DNA of 64,000 nt from Candidatus Peregrinibacteria bacterium CG11_big_fil_rev_8_21_14_0_20_46_8 (GCA_002796025.1 PCVQ01000003.1:1-64000), one strand, 5' to 3'; shown: positions 7,903-16,734, counted from the stretch's first letter. Numbers and translations are program-made. Notes: generated from the sequence alone by a model not told the origin.

Positions 7903-7931
7903 ATTGTACTATTACCATATAAAAATCGCAA
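7903..7931 (-). promoter_or_regulatory. Promoter of the tethered HTH gene
   Basis: On the minus strand, TTGCGA (7931-7926), 17-base spacer, TACAAT (7908-7903), then 9 bases to the ATG ending at 7893. Confidence 0.65.
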
Positions 7932-7964
7932 TCATGCACATTTGTTCGTGCTACACTATTTGGT

Positions 7965-8408
7965 ATGCAGAATCTTGTTGTTACCATATACAATCGTACC
8001 CGCACAAAAGTTCCTCTAAAACCTTTTGAAGAGCTGTTGGCTCCGGCTACAAAAATTTTGTTGCGAGAAAAAAAGCTTCGCAAGGATGAGCAACTTAAAT
8101 TTGAACTAAGTTTAATCGGCGATACGGCTATGCAGACGCTTAATAAAACGGTGCACTATAAAGACCGTCCGACGGATGTTGTTTCACTGAGTTATTACGA
8201 AGAGCATAGCGGTGATAATTTTGTGGGAGAAATTTTTATCGCTCTTCCGTATGCTCGCCGGCAGGCAAAAAAAATAGGCCAATCTCTTAAAGAAGAGTTG
8301 CGCTTCTTGTTTGTACATGGTTTGCTCCATATTTTTGGTTACGACCATATGGAGCCCAAACAAGAGCAGGTTATGTTGGCGCTGACGTATGAGATACTGG
8401 AGAGATAA
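7965..8408 (+). CDS. ybeY: Endoribonuclease YbeY
   Basis: 147 residues, normal length. Metal-dependent RNase for rRNA maturation and ribosome quality control, cytosolic. The zinc motif HGLLHIFGYDH spans residues 118-128 with all three histidines, preceded by the conserved YKDRPTDVVSLSY. TACACT ends 7 bases before the ATG. Divergent from the HTH gene, about 70 bases between starts. Confidence 0.93.
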   Translation: MQNLVVTIYNRTRTKVPLKPFEELLAPATKILLREKKLRKDEQLKFELSLIGDTAMQTLNKTVHYKDRPTDVVSLSYYEEHSGDNFVGEIFIALPYARRQAKKIGQSLKEELRFLFVHGLLHIFGYDHMEPKQEQVMLALTYEILER

Positions 8409-8431
8409 AGAGTTTATATTTTAATGCGCGT

Positions 8432-8457
8432 CTTGAATCGGCCCTTCGGGCCTTTCA
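8432..8457. terminator. Dispersed hairpin, copy 1
   Basis: Arms CTTGA...TCA and GGCCC/GGGCC around TTC. The 26 bases are identical, in inverted orientation, to 19012-19037. Both copies lie at the edge of tRNA genes, so a shared terminator or REP-like element is likely. Confidence 0.6.
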
Positions 8458-8464
8458 GGACATA

Positions 8465-8549
8465 TGGTGGGCAGGGAGGGATTCGAACCCCCGAAGGCAG
8501 AGCCATCTGGTTTACAGCCAGACCCGTTTGACCGCTTCGGTACCTACCC
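8465..8549 (-). tRNA. tRNA-Tyr (GTA)
   Basis: Minus-strand cloverleaf. The acceptor GGGTAGG pairs with CCTGCCC (one G-U), the anticodon loop is CTGTAAA, the long variable arm is typical of Tyr, the T-loop is GTTCGAATC, and the CCA end is encoded. Confidence 0.95.
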
Positions 8550-8553
8550 ATAA

Positions 8554-8629
8554 TGGAGCCACCTGTCGGGCTCGAACCGACGACCCACAGTTTACAAAAC
8601 TGTTGCTCTACCAGCTGAGCTAAGGTGGC
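8554..8629 (-). tRNA. tRNA-Thr (TGT)
   Basis: Minus-strand cloverleaf with acceptor GCCACCT/AGGTGGC, anticodon loop TTTGTAA inside an ACAGT/ACTGT stem, T-loop GTTCGAGCC, and encoded CCA. It lies 4 bases upstream of tRNA-Tyr, so the two are co-transcribed. Confidence 0.95.
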
Positions 8630-8673
8630 TCATTTCCTATTCTGGTAGAATAGGCACGCAAATCTTACTGATT

Positions 8674-9561
8674 ATGTACGAAAAACTCAAGAAAAGCTTT
8701 CCAAAAATTCGTGAACAGGAGTTGCTCGCGAAACATTCTACCTTTCGTGTGGGTGGTCCGGCCGATTTATTTTATGAATTAACAGATATAGAGGCTCTGC
8801 CGGAGCTCGTTACTACAGCTGAGAAATTAGATATCCCCTATCGAATTATTGGCCGGGGCACAAATATTCTCTTTACCGATAAAGGATACCGCGGACTTAT
8901 TATTAAGAATGTTACTAATGGGTTAAAAGTTCAGGGTACTACTATATATGCCGATAGCGGTGTGTTATTGGCACAAATTGTGCAGCAATCAGTTAAGCAC
9001 CATGTAACCGGATTAGAGCCTCTCTTTGGACTTCCTGGCTCAATTGGTGCGGCAGTATGGGGCAATGCCGGTGTTCCTCAATGTGAGATCGGTTCCTTTG
9101 TAAAAGAGATCGAGCTTTACAAGCCAAAAGATGGGCGGCGCACATTGCAAGCTAACGAGATCGATTTTCGCTATCGTCATACTTCACTTCAGGAGATGCC
9201 GGAAATTATCTTGCGTGTTCAGCTTGCGCTGTTTCAGGGGGACGCACAGCAGTCAAAAGAAATGATGAAACTCATTAATCAAATCCGTATTGGTAAACAG
9301 CCGACTGGCTATACCTGCGGTTCATTTTTTAAAAATCCAGCTCCCGATACAAGTGCCGGCATGCTCATCGATCAAGCTGGACTTAAAGGAACTAAGATTG
9401 GCGGCGCAGAAATTTCTCAAAAGCACGCTAATTTTTTTCTGAATAGCGAAAATGCAAGTGCGCAAAATATCCTCGACCTTAAAAATCTTGCTCAAAAAAG
9501 AGTTAAAGAAAAATTTAAAATTGATTTAGAGCCGGAAGTTAAAATTATTGGGGAATTGTAG
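8674..9561 (+). CDS. murB: UDP-N-acetylenolpyruvoylglucosamine reductase
   Basis: Second committed step of peptidoglycan precursor synthesis: NADPH/FAD-dependent reduction of the MurA product. 295 residues, the short class. FAD-binding IIGRGTNILFTDKGYRGLII, active-site Ser in CGSFFKNP, and KHANFFLN with the C-terminal Glu (LEPEVKIIGE) are all present. Starts 45 bases from tRNA-Thr. TAGAAT lies 22 bases before the ATG, a longer spacing than most genes here. Confidence 0.95.
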   Translation: MYEKLKKSFPKIREQELLAKHSTFRVGGPADLFYELTDIEALPELVTTAEKLDIPYRIIGRGTNILFTDKGYRGLIIKNVTNGLKVQGTTIYADSGVLLAQIVQQSVKHHVTGLEPLFGLPGSIGAAVWGNAGVPQCEIGSFVKEIELYKPKDGRRTLQANEIDFRYRHTSLQEMPEIILRVQLALFQGDAQQSKEMMKLINQIRIGKQPTGYTCGSFFKNPAPDTSAGMLIDQAGLKGTKIGGAEISQKHANFFLNSENASAQNILDLKNLAQKRVKEKFKIDLEPEVKIIGEL

Positions 9562-9582
9562 CTTTTGCTCTATTTAAAGAGC

Positions 9583-9612
9583 AAAAAAAGTGAGTTCTCA
9601 CCTTTTCTTTAG
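9583..9612 (+). terminator. Possible murB terminator
   Basis: A-tract, GTGAG-TT-CTCAC, then CTTTTCTTT. It is directly preceded by a second inverted repeat (TTTTGCTCT/AGAGCAAAA, 9563-9586). The stem is short, so confidence is moderate. Confidence 0.5.
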
Positions 9613-9632
9613 AGCGGCTTATGCATTTCTAT

Positions 9633-9679
9633 TTGACCTGATATACCCCTTGCACCTAAGATGCATTATATGGTAGAAT
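9633..9679 (+). promoter_or_regulatory. Pilin promoter region, two overlapping candidates
   Basis: TTGACC (9633) -18- TAAGAT (9657-9662) and TTGCAC (9650) -18- TAGAAT (9674-9679). The second fits a start at the ATG at 9713 better; the first leaves about 14 bases before the ATG at 9683. Both may be used. Confidence 0.6.
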
Positions 9680-9682
9680 ATT

Positions 9683-10114
9683 ATGAACTGTACTCTTAAC
9701 TTATTCACCAATATGCAACTTAAAAAGACCCTCAAGCAGTTCGCTTTAGTTACTGGTCTCTCAGCACTCGCATTGTTACTCTTCAATGCACTAGGTGCTG
9801 ATCTCGCATTTGCGCAAGCAATTGCACCGGAAGATCAACCGGGTATTATCAGTCAGCTTTCTGGCGGCCAAACCGGTCTCCGCGGTATTGCACTCACTAT
9901 TGTGAACTTCTTCCTCACCTTCTTAGGGCTTCTAGCGGTAATTATGATTATTTACGGAGGCTTCCTCTATGTAGGTTCAGCAGGCAATGAGGAGAACGTG
10001 AATAAGGCTAAGAAGATCCTGATGTATGCAGCGATCGGTATTCTTGTGATTATCGTCTCGTTCGCCTTCGTCAATACGATCCTTGGCGCTGCTACGGTGG
10101 AGCGTCCTACATAG
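9683..10114 (+). CDS. TrbC/VirB2-like pilin protein
   Basis: 143 residues (133 from the alternative ATG at 9713). Signal-like N-terminus ending near AFAQA, a short loop, then two membrane helices: GIALTIVNFFLTFLGLLAVI continuing to IYGGFLYVGSAG, and KILMYAAIGILVIIVSFAFV. The IYGGFLYVGSAGNEENVNKAKK linker is characteristic of the small pilin-like proteins common in CPR genomes and resembles VirB2/TrbC pilins of type IV secretion. No secretion ATPase or pilus machinery is in the window, so role in DNA transfer, attachment or another pore is open. A strong terminator follows. Confidence 0.8.
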   Translation: MNCTLNLFTNMQLKKTLKQFALVTGLSALALLLFNALGADLAFAQAIAPEDQPGIISQLSGGQTGLRGIALTIVNFFLTFLGLLAVIMIIYGGFLYVGSAGNEENVNKAKKILMYAAIGILVIIVSFAFVNTILGAATVERPT

Positions 10115-10120
10115 GATCTC

Positions 10121-10639
10121 TTAAACAACTATCGCAGAGGAGGGGGCCACGGCCTCCTCTTTTGTTTGTATCGTTTCCAGCTCCTTTACAATTATCGTTT
10201 CCTTCCGTATCTCAACAATTTTATGTGCACTAATTATCTTTTCTTGAAATTTTAAAAAAAGAAAAAGTTTTGCTACCGAAATTGAACTGAGTTGCATTTG
10301 TTTAGTATCGATCGAGTAATCGATAACTCGACCAAGATATATTCCAGTCGTTTCTCCGATAACCCGTGCACCGATAAGGTGCACTTGCATCTGTTGGATT
10401 GCTTGAAGACGAAGGAGATCTTCTGGCGGTACGATATTATCGGCATCGCCGATATAGAGTGCGTTGCCAAGACGCTCAACGTCCATGGCCGCGAGGGCGC
10501 GATTCTTTCCAAGAATAAATCCAACTACTTTCCCTTTTTTTTCAGGGTCAATAATAACATCGCGGACAGTAGCGACCGGACGCCGATTATGAGGTTCAAT
10601 AACAGGCATTCCAATTAATTCAGAAAAGAGAAGTTGCAT
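10121..10639 (-). CDS. PRC-barrel domain protein
   Basis: 172 residues with two PRC-barrel-like units: residues 1-80 (MQLLFSELIGMPVI, ATVRDVIIDPEKKGKVVGFI) and about 88-150 (VHLIGARVIGETTGIYLGRV, DYSIDTKQMQLSSISV). PRC barrels mediate protein or RNA contacts; the specific role is unknown. TATAGT lies 14 bases before the ATG. Its 3' end contains the terminator of the convergent pilin gene. Confidence 0.8.
   Translation of the reverse strand: MQLLFSELIGMPVIEPHNRRPVATVRDVIIDPEKKGKVVGFILGKNRALAAMDVERLGNALYIGDADNIVPPEDLLRLQAIQQMQVHLIGARVIGETTGIYLGRVIDYSIDTKQMQLSSISVAKLFLFLKFQEKIISAHKIVEIRKETIIVKELETIQTKEEAVAPSSAIVV
10137..10163 (+). terminator. Pilin gene terminator
   Basis: GAGGAGG and CCTCCTC enclose a GC-rich loop (10137-10159), followed by TTTT. 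It lies inside the 3' coding end of the convergent PRC-barrel gene. Confidence 0.75.
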
Positions 10640-10683
10640 AAGACCATGATACCACTATAATGCTCCAGGTTTAGTTTCTTCAT

Positions 10684-10760
10684 CGGGGTGTGGCGCAGTT
10701 GGCTAGCGCGCTTGGTTTGGGACCAAGAGGCCCTGGGTTCGAGTCCCAGCACCCCGACCA
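10684..10760 (+). tRNA. tRNA-Pro (TGG)
   Basis: Acceptor CGGGGTG/CACCCCG, anticodon stem CTTGG/CCAAG with loop TTTGGGA (anticodon TGG), T-loop GTTCGAGTC, and encoded CCA. Confidence 0.95.
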
Positions 10761-11363
10761 TCAAGAAACCTTCTTTGCTCGGTAACGAATAATAAATAGC
10801 GCAATAAGCGCTCCTATTAGGTTTGCAATAAGATCAAGTGAGGTATTTACATAACCACCGACACCGTTCTCGGGAACGAGCACCGTAGCAATAAATTCAA
10901 AAATTTCATTGAGTGAGCCGAGCCCTGCTCCGGACATAACCAGAATAAAAGAGAGACGTTTTGTTCCAAGCGCTTCTTTGTGCATTAAAGGTCTCATGAG
11001 TTCATACATTAATAACGTGGCCGTAGCGAATCCAAAAATATGTACCACTTGGTCATATTTTAGGATTTCATAAGAGGTGGAAAGCGGTATGAGTATTTTG
11101 CTGTAGAGCACATCGTCCCCCACTGGAATGCCGCCTCCGGACATATGTAAAATTCCCCAAATGGTCATCCCCCACAAGGTCAGATTTGAATAACCAACTT
11201 TTTTATTTGAAATGAGAAGAAGTCCAAATATAAGAATAATAATCCCTACATAGAGCAAGAATTCAAAATCTAATCGTGTCAAAAAAAAGATTGTATAGCC
11301 TCCGATTACAAGAAGATTTACCGTAGCGATAATGCGTTGATCCTTTCTTAAATAGCGTTCCAT
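10761..11363 (-). CDS. DUF2238/YjdF-like membrane protein
   Basis: 200 residues with about six membrane helices. The signature KYDQVVHIFGFATATLLMYE and GLGSLNEIFEFIATVLVP followed by DLIANLIGA match the DUF2238 family of integral membrane proteins of unknown function. TACGCT ends 8 bases before the ATG. The stop codon abuts the last base of tRNA-Pro on the other strand. Confidence 0.75.
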   Translation of the reverse strand: MERYLRKDQRIIATVNLLVIGGYTIFFLTRLDFEFLLYVGIIILIFGLLLISNKKVGYSNLTLWGMTIWGILHMSGGGIPVGDDVLYSKILIPLSTSYEILKYDQVVHIFGFATATLLMYELMRPLMHKEALGTKRLSFILVMSGAGLGSLNEIFEFIATVLVPENGVGGYVNTSLDLIANLIGALIALFIIRYRAKKVS

Positions 11364-11390
11364 TAAGAATAAGCGTACACTAGAGATGCT

Positions 11391-11795
11391 ATGTTGAAAA
11401 GAATCTTCCCATTCTTGGTTATTGTTCCACTCCTGCTCGCAAGTATGGCGAGTTGTTCACAGGGGCGGCAAGTAGTGAAGCCAGATGACATTGTTTTGGT
11501 CGCTCCGTTGCCCAATAGTGTTGTAACAAGTCCGCTTGCGGTTACCGGTGAGGCGCGCGGATTTTGGTTTTTTGAGGCGAGTTTTCCCGTCCGTCTTCTT
11601 GACGGGAATGGTAATATTATGGCTGAAGTTCCAGCTCAAGCTCAAGGTGAGTGGATGACCGAGAACTTTGTGCCTTTTGCAGCAGAATTAGATTTTTCAG
11701 CGCCTGCAACATCAACAGGTACATTGGTACTTGAAAAACAAAATGCAGCCGGATTGCCAAATCCAGAGCAGATGATTGTGCCAGTGCGCTTTTAG
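11391..11795 (+). CDS. Lipoprotein with Gmad2 immunoglobulin-like domain
   Basis: 134 residues. Signal peptide with lipobox LASMASC (Cys about residue 22), then one Gmad2 beta-sandwich: DIVLVAPLPNSVVTSPLAVT, GEARGFWFFEASFPVRLLDG, GNIMAEVPAQAQGEW. Gmad2 was named from spore-germination proteins but occurs widely as an extracellular module. Anchored on the outer face of the membrane. TACACT ends 9 bases before the ATG. Confidence 0.8.
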   Translation: MLKRIFPFLVIVPLLLASMASCSQGRQVVKPDDIVLVAPLPNSVVTSPLAVTGEARGFWFFEASFPVRLLDGNGNIMAEVPAQAQGEWMTENFVPFAAELDFSAPATSTGTLVLEKQNAAGLPNPEQMIVPVRF

Positions 11796-11812
11796 CAATT
11801 TTAGACGGTTTC

Positions 11813-12262
11813 TTATTTTAAGCTTTGGCCTACCAATTTACTCACAGCAGTGCCATCGGCGCGGCCTTTCACTTTACCCATTACCGCCCCCATTACCTTG
11901 CCGAAGTCGGCTTTTGACGTAGCTCCAGTGTTTTTGATGACCTCATCTACCACTTTTTTAAGTTCTTCTTCGCTCATCTGTTCTGGCATGTAGCTTTTGA
12001 GTATCTCCATCTCTGCTTCTTCTTGTGCGGCCATATCATGCTTTCCGCCCTTCGCAAAGGCTTCCATTGCATCTTTACGTTGTTTAATTTCCTTTTGGAT
12101 AATAGACTGAATAGTCTCATCATCAGCCTCTTTTTTTTGACTACCCGAAACTTCATATTTCATAACCGCTGCTTTTAACATGCGCAATGTGGATACCCGA
12201 ACTTCATCTTTAGCTTTCATTGCTGCAGCTAAGTCGGCGGTAAGTTGGTCTCTCAGTGTCAT
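11813..12262 (-). CDS. GatB/YqeY domain protein
   Basis: 149 residues. The helical YqeY domain is clear: LRDQLTADLAAAMKAKD, RVSTLRMLKAAV, IQKEIKQRKDAMEAFAKGG, ILKSYMPEQMSEEEL, and C-terminal DFGKVMGAVMGKVKGRADG. This is the tRNA-binding-like tail domain shared with GatB; as a stand-alone protein its role is unsettled. TAATAT ends 7 bases before the ATG. Follows ppdK with 23 bases between. Confidence 0.9.
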   Translation of the reverse strand: MTLRDQLTADLAAAMKAKDEVRVSTLRMLKAAVMKYEVSGSQKKEADDETIQSIIQKEIKQRKDAMEAFAKGGKHDMAAQEEAEMEILKSYMPEQMSEEELKKVVDEVIKNTGATSKADFGKVMGAVMGKVKGRADGTAVSKLVGQSLK

Positions 12263-12285
12263 AAAAATGATATTAATAATAGAAT

Positions 12286-14955
12286 CTAACGCAGTGCCGC
12301 TTGAGCGGCAGCAAGGCGGGCAATTGGTAAGCGGAATGGCGAACAGCTTACATAGTTCAGCCCTATTTCATGACAAAATTCGACGGACTTTGGCTCGCCG
12401 CCATGTTCGCCGCAAATACCCATTTCAAAATCTGTTTTTTTACTCCGCGCCAGTCGAATACAGAGCTTCATAAGCTCCCCTACTCCTTTGCGATCTATCG
12501 ATTCTGTAGGATCTCTTTCAAGAATTCCTGCCTGTAGGTATTCCTGCATAAATTTACCGGCATCATCTCGCGAGAATCCGAAAGTGGTCTGGGTAAGATC
12601 GTTCGTGCCGAATGAAAAGAAGTCCGCATGCTCACATATCTCGTCCGCAGTGAGGCATGCACGTGGAAGTTCGATCATTGTGCCTATTTTTATTTTGAAA
12701 GTAATCTTTCCATGATATTCAGAGATTACTTTTTCAACAAGCCGCCGCATTTTTTCGAGCTCACTTGCACTTCCAACAAGAGGAATTTCAATTTCGGCAA
12801 TTACCTTAGTTCCTTTTTTGGTTGCTGCGATTCCCGCTTCTACTATTGCTCGCGTTTGCATCTCATATATTTCAGGGTACGTAATCCCAAGACGGCATCC
12901 GCGATGACCTAGCATTGGATTAATTTCGTGCAGACGTTCGGCCGCATCTATTATTTTTTTTGGCGAGAGTTTCATGAGTGTTGCTAGTTCGGCAACTTGT
13001 TTTTTCGTAGTTGGTAAAAATTCATGAAGAGGCGGATCGAGTAAACGGATAGTCACTGGGTAGCCGCTCATTGCATTGAAAATTGCGGCAAAATCTTTCC
13101 GCTGAAATGGCAAAAGTTTTGCCAGTGCTTTACGCCGTCCTGCCTCACTGGATGCAAGAATCATTTCGCGCATTGATATGATTCTATCTTCTTCAAAGAA
13201 CATATGTTCCGTTCTGCAAAGGCCAATGCCCTCGGCCCCAAATTCCCGTGCGCGTTTTGCATCAGTTGGGGTGTCGGCATTGGTACGCACCTGCATAGTT
13301 CTATATTTATCTGCCCATTTCATAAATTCTACAAATAGCGCAGACATCTTTGGCAGTTCGAGAGGGGCAGCATCTTTAAATACTTCTCCGGTTGATCCGT
13401 TTAATGTAATTATTTCACCCTCTTTAATTGTCCGGTTTCCAATTTTGACTATTCGTTTTTTTGCATCGACTTCTATGCTCGCACATCCGGCTACACATGG
13501 TTTGCCCATGCCTCGACATACAACCGCTGCATGGGAAGTCATGCCGCCCATAGAGGTGAGAATACCCTGTGCAGTGTGCATTCCTTCAATGTCCTCAGGC
13601 GAGGTCTCTTTTCGAACAAGAATTACCTTCTCTCCCCGTTCGCTCCATTCAACGGCATCTTCGGCGGTAAATACAACTTTGCCAACTGCTGCACCGGGCG
13701 ATGCAGGTAACCCTTGAGCAATTGCTTTGCTATGAAATGTACTTTTTATTTGAGGATGCAGAAGTTGATCAAGCTGATTAGGATCTACCTGAAGCAGGGC
13801 ATCTTTTTGACTAATCATTTTTTCTTTTACCATATCGGTCGCTATTTTAATCGCTGCCTGCGCAGTCCGTTTTCCGTTTCGCGTTTGGAGGATGAATAGT
13901 CTCCCCTTCTCTATTGTGAACTCGATATCTTGCATGTTTTTGTAATGTCTCTCGAGCTTATTTTGAATTTGTAAAAGTTGATTATACACTTTTGGCATTA
14001 ACTGCTTTAGCGCTTCTATTTTTTGTGGCGTTCTAATTCCAGCGACAACATCTTCTCCTTGAGCGTTGATGAGAAATTCACCGTAGAATTCTTTATTGCC
14101 CGTAGATGGGTTACGCGTAAAAGCAACTCCAGTACCCGAATCTTCGCCCATGTTGCCAAATGCCATACTTTGTATATTCACTGCTGTACCAAGGAGACCG
14201 GTAATCTTATTAATCCGACGGTATGCTATTGCGCGCTCATTATTCCACGATCTAAAAACTGCTTCGACTGCTAATTTAAGTTGAGTGCGAGGTTCCTTGG
14301 GAAAGTTTTTGCCAGTTTCTTTTAGGATTATTTTCTTATATCCACTTACAATATTTTGGAGATTTTTTATACTCAAATCGGTGTCCAGCTGAACTCGAGA
14401 TTTAATTTTTTCCAGTTCCAAAGTGCTTTCAAATTTTTCATGATCAATCCCCAAGACTACATCACCAAACATTTGGATAAATCTGCGGTATGCATCCCAG
14501 CAAAAGCGTGGATTATTTGTTTGGGTAATCAAACCCTCTACCGTCTCATCGTTGAGGCCAAGATTTAAGACGGTATCCATCATCCCGGGCATCGAGATCG
14601 CTGCCCCCGAGCGCACCGAAACCAAAAGCGGATTTGTTTTTGATCCAAATTCTTTCTGCATCTTCTTTTCAAGCGCCGCTAGATGTTCATCAAATTCCGC
14701 CCAGAAACCTTTTGGGTAATCATTGTTTTCACAAAAATAGTGGCACGCTTCCGTTGTAACGGTAAATCCCGGCGGTACCGGCAATCCGATTTTAGTCATC
14801 TCTGCTAAGCCCGCACCTTTTCCTCCAAGCAATTGCTTGCTGCCCGTTTTGGCATCTTCAAACGAGTACACAAATTTTAGGAGAGAATGACGTTCATGCT
14901 GCAGTATAGTTTGCTGCCCTTTTGTTTTTTTTTGTGTAGCCACATCAGATGCCAT
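12286..14955 (-). CDS. ppdK: Pyruvate, phosphate dikinase
   Basis: 889 residues. Interconverts pyruvate + ATP + Pi and PEP + AMP + PPi. The N-terminal ATP-grasp part holds GGKGAGLAEM and the RSGAAISMPGMMDTVLNLG signature. The swivelling phospho-His domain has GGMTSHAAVVCRGMGKPC (His about residue 475). The C-terminal PEP/pyruvate barrel has GICGEHGGEP and the catalytic Cys in YVSCSPFRLP. All key residues are present and the length is typical. It follows gdhA by 13 bases and may be in one transcript with it, linking amino-acid and pyruvate metabolism; a TAACAT box 10 bases before the ATG could also drive it alone. Confidence 0.97.
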   Translation of the reverse strand: MASDVATQKKTKGQQTILQHERHSLLKFVYSFEDAKTGSKQLLGGKGAGLAEMTKIGLPVPPGFTVTTEACHYFCENNDYPKGFWAEFDEHLAALEKKMQKEFGSKTNPLLVSVRSGAAISMPGMMDTVLNLGLNDETVEGLITQTNNPRFCWDAYRRFIQMFGDVVLGIDHEKFESTLELEKIKSRVQLDTDLSIKNLQNIVSGYKKIILKETGKNFPKEPRTQLKLAVEAVFRSWNNERAIAYRRINKITGLLGTAVNIQSMAFGNMGEDSGTGVAFTRNPSTGNKEFYGEFLINAQGEDVVAGIRTPQKIEALKQLMPKVYNQLLQIQNKLERHYKNMQDIEFTIEKGRLFILQTRNGKRTAQAAIKIATDMVKEKMISQKDALLQVDPNQLDQLLHPQIKSTFHSKAIAQGLPASPGAAVGKVVFTAEDAVEWSERGEKVILVRKETSPEDIEGMHTAQGILTSMGGMTSHAAVVCRGMGKPCVAGCASIEVDAKKRIVKIGNRTIKEGEIITLNGSTGEVFKDAAPLELPKMSALFVEFMKWADKYRTMQVRTNADTPTDAKRAREFGAEGIGLCRTEHMFFEEDRIISMREMILASSEAGRRKALAKLLPFQRKDFAAIFNAMSGYPVTIRLLDPPLHEFLPTTKKQVAELATLMKLSPKKIIDAAERLHEINPMLGHRGCRLGITYPEIYEMQTRAIVEAGIAATKKGTKVIAEIEIPLVGSASELEKMRRLVEKVISEYHGKITFKIKIGTMIELPRACLTADEICEHADFFSFGTNDLTQTTFGFSRDDAGKFMQEYLQAGILERDPTESIDRKGVGELMKLCIRLARSKKTDFEMGICGEHGGEPKSVEFCHEIGLNYVSCSPFRLPIARLAAAQAALR

Positions 14956-14968
14956 ATGAAAAATGATG

Positions 14969-16246
14969 TTAAATGGTGCCCCGAACTTTCATGAGTTCGG
15001 ATAGTCGCGAAATAGCTTGTATAAATGCCGCCATACGCATTGAACAACCATGCTCTTCTTGTCTTTTGCGAACATGCTTCCAGGCTTGCTGCATAATTGC
15101 CTTTAATCGCTCTTCCACTTCCTCTTTTGGCCAGTAGTAGTTCATTTGATTCTGAACAAGTTCAAAATAACTTACCGTTACGCCGCCGGCATTTGCAAGA
15201 ATGTCTGGAATTATAATTACTCCTGCCTTTTCCAAAATCGTATCTGCCGCATCATCCACCGGGCCATTTGCAAGTTCCAAAATGTATTTTGCTTTAATTT
15301 TTGATGCATTCTTTTTTGTTATTTGATTTTCTAAAGCAGAAAGAATGAGGACATCGCAATCGAGCTCCAAAAGCTCTTCATTGCTAATTTTTGTGCATGT
15401 TGCATCTTTTGAGACATGATATTCATATTTACTGTCGGGAATGGTGCAGGCATGAAGCGAACCCTTTTGAAGTTTACATTCTTGAGCCTTTATTGGGTGT
15501 ACACCTTTTTCACAAAGAATACCGCCTTTTGAATCTGAAACTGCGATAACATTGTAGCCGTGTTTATCCAAAATATTTGCTGCGTTTGCACCGGCATTAC
15601 CGAAGCCTTGTATGACTACTCGGGTTTTGCCGGGTTCGAGCCCATGCTCTTGCGCGAGTGCATCGAGAATAAAGAATCCTCCTTGTGCGGTAGCTTTATC
15701 ACGTCCCATAGAACCACCGAATGTAAGGGGTTTGCCGGTAACGACTCCAATGGTGTTCTTTTGTCTCACTTTTGAGTATTCGTCGGCTATCCATGCCATT
15801 ATCTTTTCATTCGTATTTACATCTGGTGCCGGTACATCAATTTCCGGCCCAATGAAAGGAGCTATACGCTGTGTATAGCCGCGCGTTAATTTTTCAAGTT
15901 CGGTTTCAGAGAGTTTTTTTGGATTTACAATAATCCCACCCTTGCCCCCTCCGAGTGGGATACCCACGACTGCACATTTAAAACTCATCAGTGTGGCAAG
16001 TGCCTTTACCTCCTCCATATTTACTTCTTCATGATAGCGAATGCCTCCTTTATATGGCCCCGCAATGTCTGAATGCTGCACACGAAAGCCGCGGAAAATC
16101 TTTACGTTTCCATCATCCATTTTTACCGGAATGCTGATTTCTAAAATGCGATTTGGCGAAGTGAGAACTGCTTTAATATTGCTCTCAAGCTTCATGAGCT
16201 TCGCCGCTTTCTCAATAAGCTCGAGAGTATTTTCGTAGAATGACAT
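14969..16246 (-). CDS. gdhA: Glutamate dehydrogenase (Glu/Leu/Phe/Val family)
   Basis: 425 residues, the hexameric ~45 kDa class. Oxidatively deaminates glutamate to 2-oxoglutarate or runs in reverse. Substrate site GPYKGGIRYH, MSFKCAVVGIPLGGGKGG with lysines near residues 66, 90 and 102, and the Rossmann motif VVIQGFGNAGANAA. The cofactor preference cannot be told by eye; specificity towards Glu is by family resemblance. TAATAT ends 9 bases before the ATG. First gene of a probable gdhA-ppdK unit. Confidence 0.93.
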   Translation of the reverse strand: MSFYENTLELIEKAAKLMKLESNIKAVLTSPNRILEISIPVKMDDGNVKIFRGFRVQHSDIAGPYKGGIRYHEEVNMEEVKALATLMSFKCAVVGIPLGGGKGGIIVNPKKLSETELEKLTRGYTQRIAPFIGPEIDVPAPDVNTNEKIMAWIADEYSKVRQKNTIGVVTGKPLTFGGSMGRDKATAQGGFFILDALAQEHGLEPGKTRVVIQGFGNAGANAANILDKHGYNVIAVSDSKGGILCEKGVHPIKAQECKLQKGSLHACTIPDSKYEYHVSKDATCTKISNEELLELDCDVLILSALENQITKKNASKIKAKYILELANGPVDDAADTILEKAGVIIIPDILANAGGVTVSYFELVQNQMNYYWPKEEVEERLKAIMQQAWKHVRKRQEEHGCSMRMAAFIQAISRLSELMKVRGTI

Positions 16247-16266
16247 ATTGGCCCGATATTACAGCA

Positions 16267-16734
16267 TTATTTCCAGAATTGCCACCAAGTTGTTTCGGGT
16301 TCTTTGAGAAGCTTAATTTGATCCTCCAAGGTAATAATTCGATCTTGAAAAGTCTTAATAAGGCCAAAGAAATTTGATTTATCTTGGGCATTTTGATCGA
16401 CCAGCTTCTGAACGGTTTCAGTAAATTTCCCTAGTTCCGATTTAAATTCATCGCGCCATTCGTCATTGTGTAAATTTCGGTGTGGACGCTCTTGGGTATT
16501 TGTATCGTTTTGTGTAGGCGCTGCGGTCGAAGATTCCTGAGCACTTTCTTGTGCTATTGCTTCATTTTGTTTTGCAATGAATGCTTCGAGCGAATCTTTA
16601 TCAATGAGGTAGTTAAATCCTTGTGGCGTTTTTTGTTGCTTAGTCCGAACTTTTTTTTGCTTAATCATACGTCTAATCGTTTGGATCGATTTGCCGGAAA
16701 TTGTTGCCGCCTCATTGATATTTATAAATGACAT
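16267..16734 (-). CDS. HTH (excisionase-like) protein with coiled coil
   Basis: 155 residues. The N-terminal HTH has INEAATISGKSIQTIRRMIK with a short wing (about residues 5-50). A Gln/Glu/Asn-rich low-complexity linker follows, then a coiled coil (about 95-145) and a final aromatic tail EPETTWWQFWK that could act as a membrane-interface anchor. Same architecture as 7300-7893 but with an amphipathic end instead of a full membrane helix. Function unknown. AT-rich upstream region; TAAATT about 10 bases before the ATG. Confidence 0.7.
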   Translation of the reverse strand: MSFININEAATISGKSIQTIRRMIKQKKVRTKQQKTPQGFNYLIDKDSLEAFIAKQNEAIAQESAQESSTAAPTQNDTNTQERPHRNLHNDEWRDEFKSELGKFTETVQKLVDQNAQDKSNFFGLIKTFQDRIITLEDQIKLLKEPETTWWQFWK

